Origin: a bacterium
GTDB lineage: Bacteria > Electryoneota > RPQS01
Length of the DNA: 64,000 nucleotides
Reading direction: 5' to 3'
Assembly: GCA_016702305.1 (NCBI GenBank)
Contig: JADJEH010000001.1
Location: forward strand, 186,001-250,000
Shown here: positions 42,782 to 51,123 of the stretch, piece by piece
How the letters are laid out: each line of letters begins with the position of its first letter
Numbering within the stretch: the first letter of the stretch is position 1
Notes under the pieces: model-generated
Database searches by the model: none
What the model saw: the letters and a program-made list of their open reading frames with translations, nothing else
Told to the model about the DNA's origin: nothing
Position numbers and translations under genes: made by a program

Positions 42782-44455
42782 ATGATGACATCTCTGTTCA
42801 GCGCCGTGGCGGGTCTTTCGACCCACCAAACCAAGATGGACGTGATCGGTGACAATCTCGCCAACGTCAACACCATTGGTTTTAAGAGCAGCCGCGTCTC
42901 GTTCGCGACCGGTTTCTCGCAGCTGCTGAAACCCGCCGAAGGACCGATCGGAACGCAAGGCGGTTCGAACGGCATTGAAGTCGGCCTGGGTACGCGGATC
43001 AACTCGATTGACCGCATCTTCTCCCAAGGCAACTTTGAGAACACCGGCAACCGTACCGATCTCGCGGTGCAAGGCGACGGATTCTTTGTACTCGGAGACG
43101 GCCAGCGCCAGTACTTCTCACGCGCGGGCAATTTCCAGGTGGACGCAGATGGTTCGCTGCTGGCCGCCGGCGGCCGCATGCATGTGTTGGGCCGCTTGGC
43201 CGACAAGAACGGCACGTTGATTCCGTCATCGGCAATTGAGCCGCTTACGTTGCCGTTCGGTGAAAAGGATCCGGCCCGCGCCACGACTGATATTCGTTAT
43301 TTCTGTAATCTCGACGCAAACTCGAGTAAGCACCAGACATTCGGTGCATCGTTCGCCTTCAACTCCAACAACGTTCCCGCCACGCGAGCAACTGAACTGA
43401 ACGACCTCGACCAGTCCACGGCCGACATTGACGACGGCGATATCATCCGCCTGAATGCGACGCGCCGTGACGGCACGTCCGTGAGCGTCGCGTTTACCTA
43501 TGGTGCTTCAAATGACGGCACCACCGTGGGCGACTTGCTCGACCGTTTCAATTCGGCGGACGGCTTCAACTCAGCCGAGCAGACCGGTTCTACGCTGGCG
43601 ATTGATGCCGCCGGCAAGATGATTCTAAAGGACAATATCGCGGGCGACAGCGAAACCGCGATTTCAATCGGCTTTGAAGACCTCGGCGGCTCGGGAGCCT
43701 CCTCGATGCTCCTGCCGACTTTCGTGAATACTGAGAAAGGCCTGACCGGATCGCACTCGGTGTCAATCTACGCCTATGACAGCCGCGGCGAACGCCACAA
43801 AGTCGAAGTGAATTTCACGCAGGCAACGGCAGAAGAGAATACGTGGAATTGGGAGGCTGTCGTAGACGACGGCGGTATTGACGAGATCAACGATCGCCTC
43901 ACGGGCTTTACCGGTGCGGTACGTTTCAACGGTGATGGCTCGCTGTTGAGCTTCGACGGCGGCCCACTCACGTTCACGCCGCCGCAGGCACAGACCATGG
44001 TGATTGACTTGAACGCCGGCACCGTCGGTACCTTTGACGGTATCACGCAGTTCTCGGCGCCGACCACGACCATCGCCATTCACCAGGATGGCCACGGCAT
44101 GGGCGTTCTGTCGGACTTCACCGTGGACAATGAAGGCAAGATTATTGGCAGCTATTCAAACGGCATTTCGCGCACGCTGGGTCAGATTGCACTGGCGCGT
44201 TTCGCGAATCCGTCCGGCTTGACGCTGTCCGGTGAAAATATTTATAGCGCGACGGTCAACTCGGGCGACCCGCTGATTGGCGTAGAAAGTGGAAACGTCA
44301 ACCAGATCTATGCCGGTTATCTTGAGTTGAGTACGGTGGATATGGCGGAACAGTTTACGGAGATGATTATCGCACAAAGAGGCTTCCAGGCCGCATCCCG
44401 TGTGATCACGGTGGCCGACCAGCTTCTCAACGAAGTCACCCAGCTGAAGCGGTAA
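42782..44455 (+). CDS. flgE: flagellar hook protein FlgE
   Basis: The hook subunit. The 557 residues begin with the rod/hook N-terminal signature SLFSAVAGLSTHQTKMDVIGDNLANVNTIGFKSSR and end with the matching C-terminal helix (YLELSTVDMAEQFTEMIIAQRGFQAASRVITVADQLLNEVTQLKR). A central variable domain of about 300 residues lies between. The length is above the Salmonella 403, as in many other phyla. ATG 42782 or the adjacent ATG 42785 may start it. A terminator-like hairpin follows. Confidence 0.96.
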   Translation: MMTSLFSAVAGLSTHQTKMDVIGDNLANVNTIGFKSSRVSFATGFSQLLKPAEGPIGTQGGSNGIEVGLGTRINSIDRIFSQGNFENTGNRTDLAVQGDGFFVLGDGQRQYFSRAGNFQVDADGSLLAAGGRMHVLGRLADKNGTLIPSSAIEPLTLPFGEKDPARATTDIRYFCNLDANSSKHQTFGASFAFNSNNVPATRATELNDLDQSTADIDDGDIIRLNATRRDGTSVSVAFTYGASNDGTTVGDLLDRFNSADGFNSAEQTGSTLAIDAAGKMILKDNIAGDSETAISIGFEDLGGSGASSMLLPTFVNTEKGLTGSHSVSIYAYDSRGERHKVEVNFTQATAEENTWNWEAVVDDGGIDEINDRLTGFTGAVRFNGDGSLLSFDGGPLTFTPPQAQTMVIDLNAGTVGTFDGITQFSAPTTTIAIHQDGHGMGVLSDFTVDNEGKIIGSYSNGISRTLGQIALARFANPSGLTLSGENIYSATVNSGDPLIGVESGNVNQIYAGYLELSTVDMAEQFTEMIIAQRGFQAASRVITVADQLLNEVTQLKR

Positions 44456-44462
44456 GTTAAGC

Positions 44463-44495
44463 GCCGGGCGGCGCGCAAGTCGCGCGCCGCCCGGC
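44463..44495 (+). terminator. GC-rich hairpin after flgE
   Basis: A perfect 14-bp stem (44463-44476 and 44482-44495) with loop AAGTC lies seven bases after the flgE stop. It lacks a T run, so it may attenuate transcription or protect the flgE mRNA end rather than fully terminate. Confidence 0.6.
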
Positions 44496-44600
44496 TGCCC
44501 CAACCGCAGTTCCGATCCTTTCTCCTTCCCGCAATCCGTCGCCAACTACCGGCCCGCTCACGGTGCCGAGCACGCTCACTCCGCTCCAACAAGGTGAACG

Positions 44601-45188
44601 ATGGCGAAAGAAAAACCCGAAAAGCAACCGGAAGCCGCGCCCGCGGAACCGAAGAAAAAGCTGCCGCTCAAGAAGATTCTCATTATCGCGGGAATCCTTG
44701 TCGCGCAGACGGCCGCCGCGTATTTCATCCAAAAGACGATCTTCTTTCCAACGCCTGTAAACCCCAACGCCGTGGCTGAACACGTCAGCGAAGACGGGGG
44801 CGAGCACGGCGAAGAAGCTGAGGCCGACGCCGAATCCGAAGGCGAAGAGTCCGAAGGCGGAGAGCATGGCGGCGGCAAGGGTGCAGAATCCAACGTCGCG
44901 ATGCTCGACGAGATCATCGTCAATCCCGCCGGAACGGGTGGAAGACGCTTCCTTTCGACTATCGTCGGTTTCTCCCTCAAAAATCCTAAGTCAGCGGCAT
45001 CCCTCGAAGCGCAAATGCCTATGGTACGCGACGCCGCGATCACGTTGCTCTCATCGAAGTCGCTCGATCAATTGGCCAGCATCGCCTACCGTGATACGCT
45101 GAGGGCCGAACTCGTCGCGACCGTGAATGGTTTGGTAAAGGAAAAACCTGTGACCGGTGTAGTCTTCTCAACCTACGTGCTCCAATAA
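44601..45188 (+). CDS. fliL: flagellar basal body-associated protein FliL
   Basis: FliL is an inner-membrane protein around the stator-rotor interface. The 195 residues have a Lys/Pro/Glu-rich cytoplasmic start, one membrane segment (about 26-46, ILIIAGILVAQTAAAYFI), an acidic linker, and the periplasmic FliL domain (LDEIIVNPAGTGGRRFLSTIVGFSLKNPKSAASLEAQMPMVRDAAITLLSS). AAGGTG precedes the ATG. It is six bases before fliM. Confidence 0.92.
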   Translation: MAKEKPEKQPEAAPAEPKKKLPLKKILIIAGILVAQTAAAYFIQKTIFFPTPVNPNAVAEHVSEDGGEHGEEAEADAESEGEESEGGEHGGGKGAESNVAMLDEIIVNPAGTGGRRFLSTIVGFSLKNPKSAASLEAQMPMVRDAAITLLSSKSLDQLASIAYRDTLRAELVATVNGLVKEKPVTGVVFSTYVLQ

Positions 45189-45194
45189 TCCGCC

Positions 45195-46184
45195 ATGAGC
45201 AAAATTCTCACACAAGAGGAAATTGATTCCTTACTGCGGAATGTCTCGACAGGTGAAGTCGCGGAGTCATCACCCGGTTCTTCGGATCGGCCCATCCATC
45301 TCTACGATTTCAAGCATCCTGACCGCATTTCCAAGGACCAACTGCGCGCGCTGCGCACGATTCATGACGGATTCGCGCGCGCATTCGGTACGTATCTTTC
45401 GGGCACGCTGCGCACGCTGGTGGACATCAACCTGCTCTCAATAGACCAGGCGGCCTATTCCGAATACATGCTGTCGCTATCAGTGCCGTCGTGTCTGTAC
45501 ATTGTCTCGTCGAATCAGCTGAAGGGATCGCTGATTCTTGAAGTGTCGCCGCAGTTCTCGTTGCTGGTTGTGGATCGCTTGTTAGGCGGTCTTGGCACGC
45601 GACAGGAATCGCTGCGCGAAATGACGATCATTGAACAGACCATTCTGCGCCGCGTAATTGACTCTGGATTGTCCGCGCTGTCCGACGCCTGGCGCACGGT
45701 TCAGCCGATCACGATGTACGTTGAGTCCTACGAAGCAAATCCGCAGTTCGTGCAAATTGCGCCCGCGTCGGAATCGGCGGTCGTGATTTCCTGCGAGATC
45801 GTCGTCCGGGATTTCACCTACCCGATGAATCTCTGCTTCCCGTATTTCGTGCTCGAACCGTTGATGAACAACTTGACGACGGGCTGGACCAATGTTAACA
45901 CCAAACCGATTCGACCGCAAGAGAAACATGAATTAGTGGATCGCGTGCGGCTCAGTAAACTGCCGCTTCGCGCGCAACTGGGCTCGGCGATGATCAGCAT
46001 GCATGAATATCTGGGCCTCAAGCCAGGTGACGTAATCATGCTCGACCAGCGCACCGATGATCCAGTAAAAGTTTTCGTGGATAAGAAAGTGAAGTTCTGG
46101 GCCGAGCCGGGCAATTCTAAGTTCCAGCAGGCTATTCGCATCACGCGAGTTATCTCGGATCAAGAGGAGATCGTCCATGAGTGA
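45195..46184 (+). CDS. fliM: flagellar motor switch protein FliM
   Basis: A C-ring switch protein that binds phospho-CheY. The 329 residues begin with the CheY-binding EEIDSLL (about 8-14). The CheC-like middle domain follows (DQLRALRTIHDGFARAFGTYLSGTLR, VDRLLGGLG, EQTILRRVIDSGLSALSDAW), then the C-terminal SpoA domain (LPLRAQLGSAMISMHEYLGLKPGDVIMLDQ). It overlaps fliN by eight bases. Confidence 0.96.
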   Translation: MSKILTQEEIDSLLRNVSTGEVAESSPGSSDRPIHLYDFKHPDRISKDQLRALRTIHDGFARAFGTYLSGTLRTLVDINLLSIDQAAYSEYMLSLSVPSCLYIVSSNQLKGSLILEVSPQFSLLVVDRLLGGLGTRQESLREMTIIEQTILRRVIDSGLSALSDAWRTVQPITMYVESYEANPQFVQIAPASESAVVISCEIVVRDFTYPMNLCFPYFVLEPLMNNLTTGWTNVNTKPIRPQEKHELVDRVRLSKLPLRAQLGSAMISMHEYLGLKPGDVIMLDQRTDDPVKVFVDKKVKFWAEPGNSKFQQAIRITRVISDQEEIVHE

Positions 46185-47052
46185 AGTATTTCGCAGCGCC
46201 GTTACCGAAGACACACGCGTTCAAGCCGAGCGGCGGTTTGCAGATCAGTTCACCAAGAGCCTGAGCACGTTCATTGAACGTCAAGTCAGCGTCAACCTCG
46301 GCGGCCCGTACGCGTTTGACTTTAAAGAAGTCAAAGCGCAACTGCCCGGTGAGATCGTCTCGTGCGCGGTCGGCTCCGCCGACCTCTCCGCGGGACGCAC
46401 GCACTTTCTGATGACCAAACGTGCCGCTGGCACGCTGGCCGACTTGATCAACATGGGCGACGGCACCGCCGAGTTCGTGGCCGAAGAGCACCTCGAACCG
46501 ATCCGTGACCTCTTTAAGGAGATTGTCGGCGGTTTCTTCGGCGACGTGGCTAAGAATGGCGGTCCGCATCACGTGTGCGACGATGCCAAAGCGGTCGTCA
46601 TGGACATCTCACCGACGGATTTCATCGGCTCATGGACGGTCACAGAGTTGATCGTTGGACCTGATCCGGACGTGACGCTGATAAAGTTAACCAGCAACGA
46701 ACTCATTGATGCGCTGTTTCCGCCGAAGACATCGCCGAAACGCACCGGCACCAATGGCGACGGCTCGGATCTGCTCGATCCATCCGTAAAGAAGGAAATG
46801 AGTCTGGTGATGGATATTGAATTGCCAATCGCAATCGAACTTGGCCGGACCAACATGCTGATTCGTGACATTATCAAGCTCGCGCCGGGTTCCGTCGTCG
46901 AGCTCGATAAACTCTCCGGTGAACCGGTGGATTTGTATGTCAACAACAAACGGTTTGCACGCGGTGAAGTTGTGGTCGTCGAGGAGAACTTCGCGGTTCG
47001 CATTACAGACCTGATTAATCCCGAAGAGCGCTTCACGAGCACGAAGAACTGA
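46177..47052 (+). CDS. fliN: flagellar motor switch protein FliN with N-terminal CheC-like domain (FliY-like)
   Basis: The 291 residues are twice the size of plain FliN (about 137). The C-terminal 85 residues are the SpoA domain (MDIELPIAIELGRTNMLIRDIIKLAPGSVVELDKLSGEPVDLYVNNKRFARGEVVVVEENFAVRI). The first 190 form a CheC-like domain as in FliY. In the helix aligned with the ExxN phosphatase motif of CheC/FliY, this protein has D-L-F-K, so the Asn seems lost. Phosphatase activity is therefore doubtful. Confidence 0.9.
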   Translation: MSEVFRSAVTEDTRVQAERRFADQFTKSLSTFIERQVSVNLGGPYAFDFKEVKAQLPGEIVSCAVGSADLSAGRTHFLMTKRAAGTLADLINMGDGTAEFVAEEHLEPIRDLFKEIVGGFFGDVAKNGGPHHVCDDAKAVVMDISPTDFIGSWTVTELIVGPDPDVTLIKLTSNELIDALFPPKTSPKRTGTNGDGSDLLDPSVKKEMSLVMDIELPIAIELGRTNMLIRDIIKLAPGSVVELDKLSGEPVDLYVNNKRFARGEVVVVEENFAVRITDLINPEERFTSTKN

Positions 47053-47054
47053 AC

Positions 47055-47396
47055 ATGGGCGTTGACGTTCTCAAGACATTCGCCGCGTTGGCCTTCGTAC
47101 TTGGTTTGATCTTTGTGCTGGCCTGGGCCTACCGCAAATATCTGCCGACAGGATCGCCCGTAGGCCGAGAACAAGAAGGCTGGAGAATGCTCGGTTCGCG
47201 CGTGTTGGGGCCGGGCCGTCAGATCATCGTCCTCGAAGTCGGCAGCAAGCTCCTTCTGGTTGGAATGAGCAAGGAAAACATGACGGCATTGATGGAGATC
47301 GAGTCGGACAGCGATCGCAAACTTGTTAGTGACGCGCTGGCCAGCAAACCCGGACCAAGTTTCGCGGACATTCTTAAGAGGACGCGCGCTTCGTGA
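47055..47396 (+). CDS. fliO: flagellar biosynthetic protein FliO
   Basis: A small membrane protein that helps assemble the FliP export-gate ring. The 113 residues have an N-terminal hydrophobic segment (about 6-25, LKTFAALAFVLGLIFVLAWAY) and the FliO cytoplasmic module (MLGSRVLGPGRQIIVLEVGSKLLLVGM). The place before fliP and the length both fit. It overlaps fliP by four bases. Confidence 0.86.
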   Translation: MGVDVLKTFAALAFVLGLIFVLAWAYRKYLPTGSPVGREQEGWRMLGSRVLGPGRQIIVLEVGSKLLLVGMSKENMTALMEIESDSDRKLVSDALASKPGPSFADILKRTRAS

Positions 47397-48127
47397 AGCG
47401 GTTTGGCCTGATACTCGTTGCGTTGCTGATCGCATTGCCCGCGTTAGCGCAAACGCTACCTACGATTTCGCTGCAACTCGACAGCAGTCCTGATCCGGCG
47501 CGCACCGTGACAACTTTGCAGATCGTCGGTCTGATGACGCTCCTGGCGCTTGCGCCGGCGCTGGTCCTGATGATGACGAGTTTTACACGCATCATCATCG
47601 TCTTTCATTTTCTGCGGCAAGCGATGGGAGCGGCACAAGTACCGCCCGCCCAGTTAATGGTCGGTTTGGCGTTGATACTGTCGTTCTATATCATGTCACC
47701 GGCCATCAATGAAGCGAATACCAACGCACTGCAGCCCTATCTGCGCGGTGAAATTGAGCAGAAAGCGGCATGGGAAAGCGCGGCTAAGCCGTTCAAAGAG
47801 TTCATGCTCCGGCAGGTGCGAGAAAAGGACCTGGCGCTATTCGCGAAGATGGCGAACGATTCAGCGCCGGCAAGCATTGATGACATTTCTATGGCCGTGC
47901 TGTTACCCGCATATGTCGTCAGTGAGTTGCGCATCGCCTTCCAGATCGGCTTCGTAATCTACCTACCTTTCCTGATCATTGATATGGTCGTGTCGTCGGT
48001 GCTGCTGGCCATGGGCATGATGATGCTGCCGCCCGTTACCGTCAGTTTACCATTCAAAATTCTGCTGTTTGTGATGGTGGACGGATGGTACCTGCTTGTG
48101 CAATCGCTCGTTGCGAGCTTCCATTGA
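47393..48127 (+). CDS. fliP: flagellar export-gate protein FliP
   Basis: A core membrane component of the type III export gate. The 244 residues have a signal sequence (LILVALLIALPALAQ) and the conserved LALAPALVLMMTSFTRIIIVFHFLRQAMGAAQVPPAQLMVGLALILSFYIMSP, and later LRIAFQIGFVIYLPFLIIDMVVSSVLLAMGMMMLPPVTVSLPFKILLFVMVDGW. The GTG start overlaps fliO by four bases. Confidence 0.96.
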   Translation: MKRFGLILVALLIALPALAQTLPTISLQLDSSPDPARTVTTLQIVGLMTLLALAPALVLMMTSFTRIIIVFHFLRQAMGAAQVPPAQLMVGLALILSFYIMSPAINEANTNALQPYLRGEIEQKAAWESAAKPFKEFMLRQVREKDLALFAKMANDSAPASIDDISMAVLLPAYVVSELRIAFQIGFVIYLPFLIIDMVVSSVLLAMGMMMLPPVTVSLPFKILLFVMVDGWYLLVQSLVASFH

Positions 48128-48134
48128 GGATTTC

Positions 48135-48404
48135 ATGACTCACGAACTTGCCGCCTATTTGACCAGCCAGGCGCTGACGACTGCGCTGATTGTAAGCGCT
48201 CCGATGCTGCTCGCCGGAATGATCGTCGGAATTGCGGTTTCGATATTTCAGGCGGTCACGCAGATCAATGAAATGACGCTGGCCTTCGTGCCCAAGATCG
48301 TGGTCACGGCGCTCGCGCTGCTGATATTCATGCAGTGGATGGCGGCGAAGCTGGTGGATTTTATGCAATATGTCTTCGCACTTATTCCTACGATTGCACA
48401 ATGA
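48135..48404 (+). CDS. fliQ: flagellar export-gate protein FliQ
   Basis: An 89-residue two-helix membrane protein of the export gate. ATG 48135 (MTHELAAYLTSQALTTALI) has GAGGA just before it; upstream in-frame codons lie in fliP. The ALIVSAPMLLAGMIVGIAVSIFQAVTQINEMTLAFVPKIV block is diagnostic. Its TGA overlaps the ATG of the HDOD gene by four bases. Confidence 0.95.
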   Translation: MTHELAAYLTSQALTTALIVSAPMLLAGMIVGIAVSIFQAVTQINEMTLAFVPKIVVTALALLIFMQWMAAKLVDFMQYVFALIPTIAQ

Positions 48405-49255
48405 AGTCAAGAGAAGAAATATCCCAGGTTCTGCGCGAGATCAAAACCCTGCCGACGTTGCCGGATGTAGCGGCGCGCGTCATGCAACTCTCGGAAGACC
48501 CGGAGGTCTCGCCGAAAGCCGTGGCCGAAGCGGTTGAACGCGATCCGGCGATCGCGACGCGGCTTCTGAAGCTGGTCAACTCGCCGTATTTTGGCGTACG
48601 CGGTACGATTACGAGCATCCAGCAGGCGCTGGTGTTTCTCGGTGTATCGAACCTGCGCAATCTTGTATTGTCGTCGAGCGTGATGGACCTCTTCAATCAG
48701 GACGGTGAAGTCGGTTCGTTCGAGCGACGGGGTCTATGGGTGCACTCGATGGCCACCGCGCTGGCGGCCCGCGCCCTATCGCGCAAGATGCGGGTGGCCG
48801 AGCCTGAGATCGCCTTCACCGCCGGTTTGATTCACGACGTTGGCAAGGTCGTACTCGACAAGCATTTTCACGCCGAGTTCACGCGGATCGTTGAGTTGAT
48901 GGATGCACACAAAGCGGCGATGGTGGACGCGGAGACGGCCGTAATTGGAATTGACCATGCGGAGGTTGGGCACTATTTGACGCAGCGATGGTCGCTGCCC
49001 GAAGTTCTACAGGAAGCCGTGGGCTTCCATCATGCTCCGCGCGGTGCGACGCAGCACGCACAGTTGGCCGCGCTGATCGGCTATGCCGATCACGTCGTGC
49101 GAGTGCTTAAGTTGGGTAACGGAGGCGGCGAGGCGCCGGTTCTTGATCACGAGTTCCACGTTGTGCTGCCGCTGCCAGAGGGATCGCTCGACGCAATGTG
49201 CGAAGAGCTTGAAGAGTCGTTGTCCGAGCAGGTGAATGCACTTGTAGCGCTCTGA
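48401..49255 (+). CDS. HDOD-domain protein embedded between fliQ and fliR
   Basis: The 284 residues are an HDOD domain: LPTLPDVAARVMQLSEDPEVSPKAVAEAVERDPAIATRLLKLVNSPYFG and TSIQQALVFLGVSNLRNLVLSSSVM near residues 18-95, then HD residues H145-D146 in AGLIHDVGKVVLDKHF. HDOD proteins act as signal-output scaffolds, often with c-di-GMP or chemotaxis pathways. There is no EAL, GGDEF or receiver here. The ATGA overlap with fliQ and the five-base gap to fliR mean it is made with the export gate. Confidence 0.88.
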   Translation: MKSREEISQVLREIKTLPTLPDVAARVMQLSEDPEVSPKAVAEAVERDPAIATRLLKLVNSPYFGVRGTITSIQQALVFLGVSNLRNLVLSSSVMDLFNQDGEVGSFERRGLWVHSMATALAARALSRKMRVAEPEIAFTAGLIHDVGKVVLDKHFHAEFTRIVELMDAHKAAMVDAETAVIGIDHAEVGHYLTQRWSLPEVLQEAVGFHHAPRGATQHAQLAALIGYADHVVRVLKLGNGGGEAPVLDHEFHVVLPLPEGSLDAMCEELEESLSEQVNALVAL

Positions 49256-49259
49256 TCTC

Positions 49260-50042
49260 ATGCAGCTCCCGTTCAGCATCGGATCGGTCGAGCACTTTGT
49301 GCTCGTGTTCATTCGCATAACCGCGGCCCTTGCAGTGCTACCCGTGTTTGGTCGGCGGGCGATTCCCAGTTCGATCAAAGCCGCGCTCGGTGTCGCACTT
49401 GCGCTGCTGATTGCGCCGAGTGTGCCGCAGCATCAGATGCCGATGACCGGCACGATTGCCGACTACCTGTTGTTGGGATTGAACGAGACGCTGTGCGGTG
49501 CGCTAATCGGTTTCGCCGGACAGTTTCTGTTCTACGCGGTGGAAATTTGCGGGCGCATACTGGGTCTGCAGTCGGGCTTGTCCATCGTTTCAAGTATTGA
49601 TCCAAACAGTGAAGCGCAGAGCGATGTGCTGACTCAAATCTATGACATGCTCGCCGTACTTGTGTTCCTTTCGATTGACGGTCACTTGATGATGCTTGAG
49701 ACCCTGCGCGCGAGTTTCGACAGCGTGGCGATTGGCGCGGTCTCCTTGGACGGGAAACTCGCCGATTGGTCCGTGACTCAAGCCGGCCTCGTTCTGGCGC
49801 GCGGCGTGCAATTGGCCGCGCCAATGATGGTTACGCTCTTGCTGAGCGACGTGGCACTCGGCATTCTGACGCGCGTGGCGCCGACCATGAATGTGTTTGT
49901 CCTCGGATTCCCGTTGAAGATCGGGATAACGCTATTATTCGCGGCGCTGACCACGGGCACGATTGCACAGATCTTCGCGACGCAGTCAGGGCAGTTCATG
50001 CAGGGTATGCCGGACTTTCTTCAACTCCTCAGCGGTTCGTAG
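49260..50042 (+). CDS. fliR: flagellar export-gate protein FliR
   Basis: A 260-residue membrane protein completing the FliP-FliQ-FliR gate. Visible segments are VEHFVLVFIRITAALAVLPVFGRRAIP, TLCGALIGFAGQFLFYAVEICGRILGLQSGLSIVSSIDP, and the C-terminal VAPTMNVFVLGFPLKIGITLLFAALTTGTIAQIF. It lies five bases after the HDOD gene and three bases before flhB. Confidence 0.95.
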   Translation: MQLPFSIGSVEHFVLVFIRITAALAVLPVFGRRAIPSSIKAALGVALALLIAPSVPQHQMPMTGTIADYLLLGLNETLCGALIGFAGQFLFYAVEICGRILGLQSGLSIVSSIDPNSEAQSDVLTQIYDMLAVLVFLSIDGHLMMLETLRASFDSVAIGAVSLDGKLADWSVTQAGLVLARGVQLAAPMMVTLLLSDVALGILTRVAPTMNVFVLGFPLKIGITLLFAALTTGTIAQIFATQSGQFMQGMPDFLQLLSGS

Positions 50043-50045
50043 TCC

Positions 50046-51116
50046 ATGTTCGACCGCGATTCAAAGACTGAAAAACCGACGCCGCGCAGGCGGCAACAGG
50101 CACGCGAGAAAGGCTCTGTCGCCCGCTCGCAGGACTTGAATGCAGCGGTGTTGTTGTTTGGCGCGGCGCTGACTTTGTCGGTGTTTGGCGCGGGAATGAT
50201 CGAAGGTCTCGGCGAAATTCTCAAGCAGATGCTGCGGCAGGCAGGGACCACCGAGTGGACGCAGTCATCCACCGAAGCGCTGCTCAAGAATCAGACGATG
50301 GCCGCCTTTCGCGTCTTGATGCCGTTTCTGTTGATGATCATGCTGATCGGCGCGTTGGTCAATGTCTCGCAAGTTGGTTTCAAAATCTCGTGGCAGGCCG
50401 CCGCGCCGCAGTGGAGCAGGCTGAACCCGATTAACGGATTTCAACGGTTCGTTTCGGTGCGGGCTCTTGTGGAACTCGGCAAGAGCGTTCTTAAACTGTT
50501 GTTTGTCGGTCTGGCGCTCTATTTCGCGTTGAAAACGGCTGCGCTGCAGACACCGTGGCTGTTCTATATGCCGGCCAATCAGGTGATCGGTGAAATGGGA
50601 CGGCTGTTGGACAGTCTTTTCACGGCAGCGGCCGCTGCGCTGCTCATCATTGGTATCGCAGACTATCTCTATCAGCGCTACGATCTCGAGCAGTCGTTGA
50701 TGATGACGAAGGACGAAGTCAAGGAGGAAGCCAAGCAACAGGACGGCGATCCGCGCGTCCGCGGCAAGATCCGCGAGATCATGATCAAGACGACGCTCAA
50801 ACGCATGATGAAAAACGTGCCGCAGGCGGATGTTGTGATAACCAACCCGATTCACTTGGCCGTAGCGATCAAATATGATCGCGAAAACTCTTCGGCGCCG
50901 ATTGTTGTTGCCAAAGGCGCGCGGAAAGTGGCCGAGCGTATCAAGGAGATTGCCGCGGAGAACGGCGTGCCCATTGTGGAGAACAAACCGCTCGCGCAGG
51001 CGCTGTACAAGGCCGTGGAAATCGGCATGGAGATTCCCGTCGAGCTGTATAAGGCCGTCGCGGAAGTGCTGGCTTACGTTTATCGAATTAAAAACCGCTA
51101 TTTCGGCGTCGCATAA
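50046..51116 (+). CDS. flhB: flagellar export switch protein FlhB
   Basis: FlhB controls the change from rod/hook to filament export. The 356 residues have the N-terminal EKPTPRRRQQAREKGSVARS, four membrane segments to about residue 210, and the cytoplasmic autocleavage domain. The cleavage site reads N267-P268-I269-H270 (bases 50844-50855) where NPTH is usual. The following VAIKYD and the ENKPLAQALYKAVEIGMEIP block are normal. Confidence 0.95.
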   Translation: MFDRDSKTEKPTPRRRQQAREKGSVARSQDLNAAVLLFGAALTLSVFGAGMIEGLGEILKQMLRQAGTTEWTQSSTEALLKNQTMAAFRVLMPFLLMIMLIGALVNVSQVGFKISWQAAAPQWSRLNPINGFQRFVSVRALVELGKSVLKLLFVGLALYFALKTAALQTPWLFYMPANQVIGEMGRLLDSLFTAAAAALLIIGIADYLYQRYDLEQSLMMTKDEVKEEAKQQDGDPRVRGKIREIMIKTTLKRMMKNVPQADVVITNPIHLAVAIKYDRENSSAPIVVAKGARKVAERIKEIAAENGVPIVENKPLAQALYKAVEIGMEIPVELYKAVAEVLAYVYRIKNRYFGVA

Positions 51117-51123
51117 ATAGACT

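Noticed and set aside
44463..44495. Mobile-element inverted repeat after flgE
   Set aside because: No transposase or target duplication nearby; position and loop size fit a transcript-end hairpin.
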